Source: JAYVIQ01 sp043770215
Lineage (GTDB): Bacteria > Bacteroidota > Bacteroidia > Cytophagales > JAAEPT01
Direction of reading: 5' to 3'
Assembly: GCA_043770215.1 (NCBI GenBank)
Contig: JAYVIQ010000001.1
Location: forward strand, 1-18,626
Length of the DNA: 18,626 nucleotides
Shown here: piece by piece, positions 14,824 to 18,626 of the stretch
Layout: each line of letters begins with the position of its first letter
Position numbering within the stretch: the first letter of the stretch is position 1
Made by a program: the position numbers and the translations under genes
Notes under the pieces: generated by a model
Told to the model about the DNA's origin: nothing
The model's database searches: none
The model's input: the letters and a program-made list of their open reading frames with translations, nothing else

Positions 14824-15798
14824 ATTTTTATGTAGATTCTCTAAAATAAATTCAATCTTAGATTCTGTTGATAAGTCAAAGGGAATCCAATGAATTAAAA
14901 ACCCTTCTTTTTCTATTTTCCTTAAAAAAGTCATTTGCCTTTTTGCGTATCTATGTATTTCTGTTTCTAATTTAGAAAAAGCTTCTTGTTTAGAGAGTGT
15001 ATTGTTTAAATAGAAACACATGTATTTATACTCTAGCCCATAATATACTAACTGCTCATCAGATATTTTTTCCCTAAGCATTTGTACTTCTTCTATCAAA
15101 CCATTTTGTAGCCTATAATTTAATCTATCAGTAATGCGTTGCCTTCTAAGTTCATTGGGCGGATTAAGCCCAAAAATAAATGGATTTATAGTACAGGTAT
15201 CATCTTCTAAAAGCGCATTGGAAGCCAAATACGTAAGTACTTCAATTATTCTAATGCATCTTTTTTTTGTGCTTGTATCTATTGTGTACTCTTTAGGGAT
15301 AGTATATGTGGCAACAACATCTATAAGTTCTTGGTGTTCTAACAACTCTAACTGTACCCTTAAAAAATCATTTACGGGCACCTCTGTATACTTACTTTTT
15401 TTAAAAATAGAAAGTAGATAATTTGCTGTACCTCCACATAATATTGGTTGCTTTCCTTTATTGATAATCTCTTTATGCGCTTCAAAAAAATATTTTTTAA
15501 ACTGACTTATGTTTAGTTGATCACCAGCAGAGGCTATATCTATAAGATGGTGTTTTACCGATCCAAATTCTTCTAAATCTTTGCCTGTTCCTATATTCAT
15601 CCCCTTATAAAACTGCCTTGAATCAACACTTATTATTTCACCAGTTAGATTTTGAGCTAATTTTATGGCTAGTGCAGTTTTTCCGCTTGCTGTAGGGCCT
15701 GTAATGACTATGCTTTTGGGGTGTAGTTGTAAATTCACAGCATTTTTTTTGCTAAAATAACAAAAAGATTGTTTTAGACAGCTTTTGCGCTTATGCAT
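14794..15798 (-). CDS. miaA: tRNA dimethylallyltransferase (MiaA), divergent type
   Basis: Transfers a dimethylallyl group from DMAPP to the N6 of A37 in tRNAs that read U-initial codons. Motifs are the P-loop GPTASGKT (34-41), EIISVDSRQFYKGMNIGTGK (54-73; D59 and R61 region), the LCGGTANYL segment and a C-terminal YAKRQMTFLRK tail. The GTGKD variant and VDSRQF differ from the usual ADSRQVYRGMDIGTAKP, so this may be the second, divergent MiaA copy that some Bacteroidota carry. The ATG at 15798 gives an odd Cys- and Lys-rich head (MHKRKSCLKQSFCYFSKK). A GTG at 15738 would start the protein at MNLQLHPKSIVITGP, closer to the usual length. The 3' end lies in the sucC terminator. Confidence 0.9.
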   Translation of the reverse strand: MHKRKSCLKQSFCYFSKKNAVNLQLHPKSIVITGPTASGKTALAIKLAQNLTGEIISVDSRQFYKGMNIGTGKDLEEFGSVKHHLIDIASAGDQLNISQFKKYFFEAHKEIINKGKQPILCGGTANYLLSIFKKSKYTEVPVNDFLRVQLELLEHQELIDVVATYTIPKEYTIDTSTKKRCIRIIEVLTYLASNALLEDDTCTINPFIFGLNPPNELRRQRITDRLNYRLQNGLIEEVQMLREKISDEQLVYYGLEYKYMCFYLNNTLSKQEAFSKLETEIHRYAKRQMTFLRKIEKEGFLIHWIPFDLSTESKIEFILENLHKNKIDCFPKIQ

Positions 15799-15999
15799 TT
15801 CAATATTATTGTATGATTGCGCCTTATTTATAAATGAGTTGTTTGCTCCCTGTTTAGTTTAGCCTACCATCGTAACTATGCATTAAAATGTATCATTACG
15901 CTTATACCTTTCAGAATCAAGACCTAACTACTGTTACAACCTATTTCTTTGGTATTTACTTATCAAAATTGATCAAACAATCTACTTCTAAAAATATCA

Positions 16000-16007
16000 T
16001 ACCTTTG
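16000..16007 (+). promoter_or_regulatory. Possible -7 element for the M16 peptidase-ispF unit
   Basis: TACCTTTG matches TAnnTTTG exactly, about 63 nt before the M16 ATG. The nearest upstream TTG is 28 nt away, too far, so support is partial. The rest of the intergenic region 15799-15999 shows nothing I can name. Confidence 0.35.
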
Positions 16008-16070
16008 ATTTTGGAAAAAGGCTAGTTTCAATTTCATAATTCTAATATCCTATGTATCTTGCTATACTTT

Positions 16071-17339
16071 ATGATCAAATACTCCAAGCACAAATTAGAA
16101 AATGGATTAACTGTGATTGTACACCAAGACTTGAGTGTGCAAATTGCAGTTTTAAATATTATTTACAACGTTGGCTCAAAAGACGAAACAGCTGATAAAA
16201 CTGGTTTTGCACACCTTTTTGAACATCTAATGTTTGGCGGATCTACTCATTGCTTAGATTTTGATAGTGAGTTACAGAATGTTGGAGGCGAGAACAATGC
16301 ATTTACTTCTACAGATGTTACCAATTATTACATGACTGTACCTGCAAGCAATATAGAAACTGCGTTTTGGTTAGAGTCAGATAGGATGGAAAATCTACTA
16401 TTAAATAAAAAATCTTTAGAAGTACAAATAAAAGTTGTTATTGAAGAATTTAAGCAACGCTATTTAAACCAACCCTATGGAGACGTTTGGCTAAAGTTAA
16501 GGCCTCTAGTTTATGGCACTCACTCCTATTCTTGGGCAACAATAGGCAAAGAAATTAAACAAATAGAAGATGCCACTTTAGATGATGTGGCTGCTTTTCA
16601 CAAAAAATATTACTCGCCCAATAATGCAACACTGGTTTTGGGTGGCAACATAAGCGAAGAAAAAGCATTAGAATTTGCAAATAAATATTTTGGCCAAATA
16701 AGATCTAGCCAAGACATTATTCGTAATTACGGAACAATACCAACACAAACAGAAAAGAAAACCCTAACTATAGCTGCAGATGTTCCGCAAAAAGCCATTT
16801 ATATGGTGTATCATATGCCAGACAGAATGCATCGAGATTATTACGCCATAGATTTATTGTCTGATGTTTTAGGCAGAGGAAACTCTTCTAGATTGTATAA
16901 AAGTTTGGTATTAGAAAAACAATTGATGACTAGTATATCTGCTTCTCTGACTGGGTCTTTTTTGCCAGGTTTGTTTGTAATAAGTGGCAGAGTAAATGAT
17001 GGACATACTTTTGAGGAGGTTGAAAAAGCAATAAATAAAGTCATTTGTGAAATCCAAACTATTGAAACTCCTACTTTAGAGCTTCAAAAAGTGAAAAACC
17101 AAGCCGAAGCAAGCATTATTTTTGACAGAACAGAAGTATTAGAAAGATGTATTTCTATTGCATACGCTGACTTGCTAGGCGATACCGACTTAGTAAACAA
17201 AGAGTTAGATCTAATATTAAATGTAACTGCAGAAGACATAAAAACTCAAGCAATCAAAATTTTAAAAGAGAACAATTGCTCTGTATTGTATTATGATACA
17301 ATACCAAATACTGAAAATAAAGACGAATCTAATTTATAA
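16071..17339 (+). CDS. M16 family zinc metallopeptidase (insulinase-like)
   Basis: A 422-residue peptidase of the M16B type, related to mitochondrial processing peptidase and bacterial PqqL/YmxG proteins. The inverted zinc motif HLFEH (48-52) is intact. The third ligand is expected at E126 in KVVIEEFKQR, at the usual spacing of about 74 residues. Two half-barrel lobes are present; the second begins near the TEKKTLTIAADVPQKAIYMV segment. No signal peptide is visible, so a cytoplasmic location seems likely, although many Bacteroidota relatives are secreted. I use the ATG at 16071 (MIKYSKHKLENGLTVIVHQD); a TTG at 16059 is in frame but less likely. It is followed by ispF after 3 bp, so the two are probably co-transcribed. 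Confidence 0.94.
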   Translation: MIKYSKHKLENGLTVIVHQDLSVQIAVLNIIYNVGSKDETADKTGFAHLFEHLMFGGSTHCLDFDSELQNVGGENNAFTSTDVTNYYMTVPASNIETAFWLESDRMENLLLNKKSLEVQIKVVIEEFKQRYLNQPYGDVWLKLRPLVYGTHSYSWATIGKEIKQIEDATLDDVAAFHKKYYSPNNATLVLGGNISEEKALEFANKYFGQIRSSQDIIRNYGTIPTQTEKKTLTIAADVPQKAIYMVYHMPDRMHRDYYAIDLLSDVLGRGNSSRLYKSLVLEKQLMTSISASLTGSFLPGLFVISGRVNDGHTFEEVEKAINKVICEIQTIETPTLELQKVKNQAEASIIFDRTEVLERCISIAYADLLGDTDLVNKELDLILNVTAEDIKTQAIKILKENNCSVLYYDTIPNTENKDESNL

Positions 17340-17342
17340 ACC

Positions 17343-17831
17343 ATGAAAAAAATAAGGGTTGGCTTTGGCTATGATGTGCACCAATTAAAAGAAGGATATG
17401 ACTTTTGGCTTGGGGGTATAAAACTAGAGTCTACTTTTGGTGCTGTAGGGCATTCGGATGCAGACGTTCTTATTCATGTCATCTGTGATGCTCTTTTAGG
17501 TGCTGCTAATTTACGTGACATAGGATTTCACTTTTCTGACACAGACCCAAAATACAAAGGCATTGATAGTAAAATATTGTTAAAAGAGGTAATGACTTTG
17601 TTGAGAAACAAAGGATATGAAATTGGAAATATTGATTGCACAGTATGCTTAGAAATGCCAAAAGTAAATCCTGTAGTAGATAGCATAAAACAATGTTTAG
17701 CCAAAGTGATGGACATAGAGACAGAGGACATATCCATTAAAGCAACTACAACAGAAAAACTAGGTTTTGTAGGTTCTGGAGAAGGGGTAGCAGCCTACGC
17801 CACAGTTTTGGTTTATAAAAATGAATACTAA
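17343..17831 (+). CDS. ispF: 2-C-methyl-D-erythritol 2,4-cyclodiphosphate synthase
   Basis: Cyclises CDP-methylerythritol 2-phosphate with release of CMP in the MEP pathway of isoprenoid precursors. At 162 residues it has the normal length of the trimeric enzyme. The metal ligands D11, H13 and H45 are in GYDVHQL and SDADVLIHVICDALLG; GFHFSDTDPKYKG and KATTTEKLGFVGSGEGVAAY complete the active site. It has its own ATG 3 bp after the M16 peptidase stop and ends 2 bp from the stop of the convergent HNH gene. Isoprenoid supply also feeds MiaA, whose gene is nearby, but I see no sign that this is more than chance. Confidence 0.97.
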   Translation: MKKIRVGFGYDVHQLKEGYDFWLGGIKLESTFGAVGHSDADVLIHVICDALLGAANLRDIGFHFSDTDPKYKGIDSKILLKEVMTLLRNKGYEIGNIDCTVCLEMPKVNPVVDSIKQCLAKVMDIETEDISIKATTTEKLGFVGSGEGVAAYATVLVYKNEY

Positions 17832-17833
17832 TG

Positions 17834-18325
17834 TTACAGATAGTTTTTCCACTCTTCTCTAACTCTACCATTTTTATCTGCTAAATACAAAAATGGAGAC
17901 GGTTTAAACGGTTGAATTTTTAAGTCCATCCCAGAAAATTCTAAATCTTTATCTCCTTTTTTGATATTGCATATTTGGCATGCCGTTATAACATTTTTCC
18001 ATGTAGTTTTACCTCCTTTGGATCTTGGGATAATATGGTCTAACGTCAGATCTTTTAGAGATCCGCAATAGGCACATTCAAAATTATCTCTTTTAAAAAC
18101 ATTTAGTCTGTTTAGAGTTACACTCCTATACGGAACTGAAACGTATTTTCTAACCTTTATTACAGATGGCCTAGCAAAGGCGTCTGTAATGGATAAAAAT
18201 GGTTCGTCTTCGTACTCATGTATCAAATCTGCTTTGTTCAAAAATACCAATATAAACGCCCTGTAGGTAGAGCATATACTTAGTGGGGAGTAATCCTGAT
18301 TAAGAACTAAAACATTTGTATTCAT
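17834..18325 (-). CDS. HNH endonuclease family protein
   Basis: A 163-residue protein with a C-terminal HNH zinc-finger nuclease domain. A Cys4 zinc site is formed by C84 and C87 (CAYCG) and C116 and C119 (CQIC). The active centre is LDHIIPRSKGG (95-105; D96, H97), with N111 and N120 completing the pattern. The N-terminal part (VLVLNQDYSPLSICSTYRAF) is the head seen in a widespread family of stand-alone chromosomal HNH proteins in Bacteroidota and other phyla. No methylase, phage or intron partner is adjacent, so a housekeeping DNA role is more likely than a mobile or restriction one; the true substrate is unknown. It is convergent with ispF, with only 2 bp between stops. Confidence 0.92.
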   Translation of the reverse strand: MNTNVLVLNQDYSPLSICSTYRAFILVFLNKADLIHEYEDEPFLSITDAFARPSVIKVRKYVSVPYRSVTLNRLNVFKRDNFECAYCGSLKDLTLDHIIPRSKGGKTTWKNVITACQICNIKKGDKDLEFSGMDLKIQPFKPSPFLYLADKNGRVREEWKNYL

Positions 18326-18531
18326 ACACTTATACTATTTAAAATATTAATAAGTCAGATATTCTATTCTTAAAACTAATGTATAAAACAAATTAGAAGA
18401 AAGAAAGTTATTGGAAGATATTTTTTAGAACTTAGTTAAAAAGATAAAAATTGAAATAAAACCACACGTTATATAGTTTCTAAATTGTGAATATCCGTTA
18501 TTGTACCAGTAGCGGAATTGATTAGTCATTT
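18326..18531. other. A+T-rich upstream region of the HNH gene
   Basis: No gene, repeat or clear promoter pattern is visible here. It is A+T-rich spacer between the HNH gene start and the hairpin element at the right edge. Confidence 0.5.
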
Positions 18532-18626
18532 TGGGCGAAACCCTATCGGGTCAGGCTCTACGCTCTCGCTTTTGTTGCTGAAAAAGCAACAAAGAGCTCC
18601 GCTTCGATCCTTTTCGCAAAAAAAAT
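18532..18626. repeat. GC-richer hairpin-forming intergenic element, cut by the window end
   Basis: Composition changes abruptly to G+C-rich with two nested hairpins. TTTGTTGC (18571-18578) pairs with GCAACAAA (18586-18593) around a 7-nt loop, and GCTC (18562-18565) pairs with GAGC (18594-18597) outside it across a 5-nt bulge. Before that, GGGCGAAACCC TATC GGGTC can also pair (GGG/CCC). From memory, the pattern GGGCG...CCC..CGGGTC.GGCT...CGC..., here followed by TTCGATCCTTTT, resembles a degenerate intergenic element that recurs in many Flavobacteria. Only one copy is visible here, so calling it a repeat rests on that recollection. Confidence 0.4.

Noticed and set aside
17834..18325. HNH gene as part of a mobile intron or restriction system
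   Set aside because: No intron structure, methylase, integrase or phage gene is adjacent, and the protein has the head of a widespread stand-alone family.
1..18626. CRISPR array, insertion sequences, tRNA or rRNA genes
   Set aside because: No regularly spaced repeats, transposase motifs, terminal inverted repeats with target duplications, tRNA cloverleaf sequence or rRNA signatures were seen on either strand.

Overview
The window looks like ordinary chromosomal DNA from a member of the Bacteroidota, most likely the class Flavobacteriia. The reasons are the strong A+T bias, start codons with almost no Shine-Dalgarno sequence, several upstream elements of the TTG / TAnnTTTG promoter type used in this phylum, and gene families typical of it (DUF2851, a divergent MiaA with GTGKD, a Crp/Fnr protein starting MDNIWFFE, type-2 PyrF). 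I see no insertion sequence, prophage, CRISPR array, tRNA or rRNA.

Layout. A short TerB-like gene (+) at the left edge converges on a run of six minus-strand genes (8095 down to 489): pyrD, ftsK, lolA-like, pyrF, a DUF2851 gene and a polytopic membrane protein. Spacing is tight (16 bp, 72 bp, 1-bp overlap, 3 bp, 4-bp ATGA overlap), so this is probably one operon joining pyrimidine synthesis, chromosome segregation and lipoprotein transport. Upstream of it, also on the minus strand, is a Crp/Fnr regulator whose reading frame is broken by one base near two homopolymer runs. Next comes a gene-free stretch of about 650 bp with a GC-richer island that looks like a structured small RNA. Minus-strand terC and ppx/gppA follow. 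The ppx/gppA gene is divergent from a plus-strand M42 aminopeptidase, and the two may share one promoter core.

The M42 gene converges on a minus-strand LolD-like ABC ATPase, which is divergent from sucC (succinyl-CoA synthetase beta). sucC converges on miaA and shares a terminator hairpin with its 3' end. Next is a two-gene plus-strand unit, an M16 zinc peptidase and ispF, converging with 2 bp to spare on an HNH endonuclease gene. The last ~100 bp is a GC-richer, hairpin-forming intergenic element that runs off the window.

Most of the content is housekeeping: UMP biosynthesis (pyrD, pyrF), TCA cycle (sucC), isoprenoid precursors (ispF), tRNA modification (miaA), lipoprotein sorting (lolA-like, lolD-like) and cell division (ftsK). 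I find no convincing new multi-gene system. The items most worth a second look are the frameshifted regulator, the unassigned RNA-like island at 9126-9235, and the hairpin element at the right edge.
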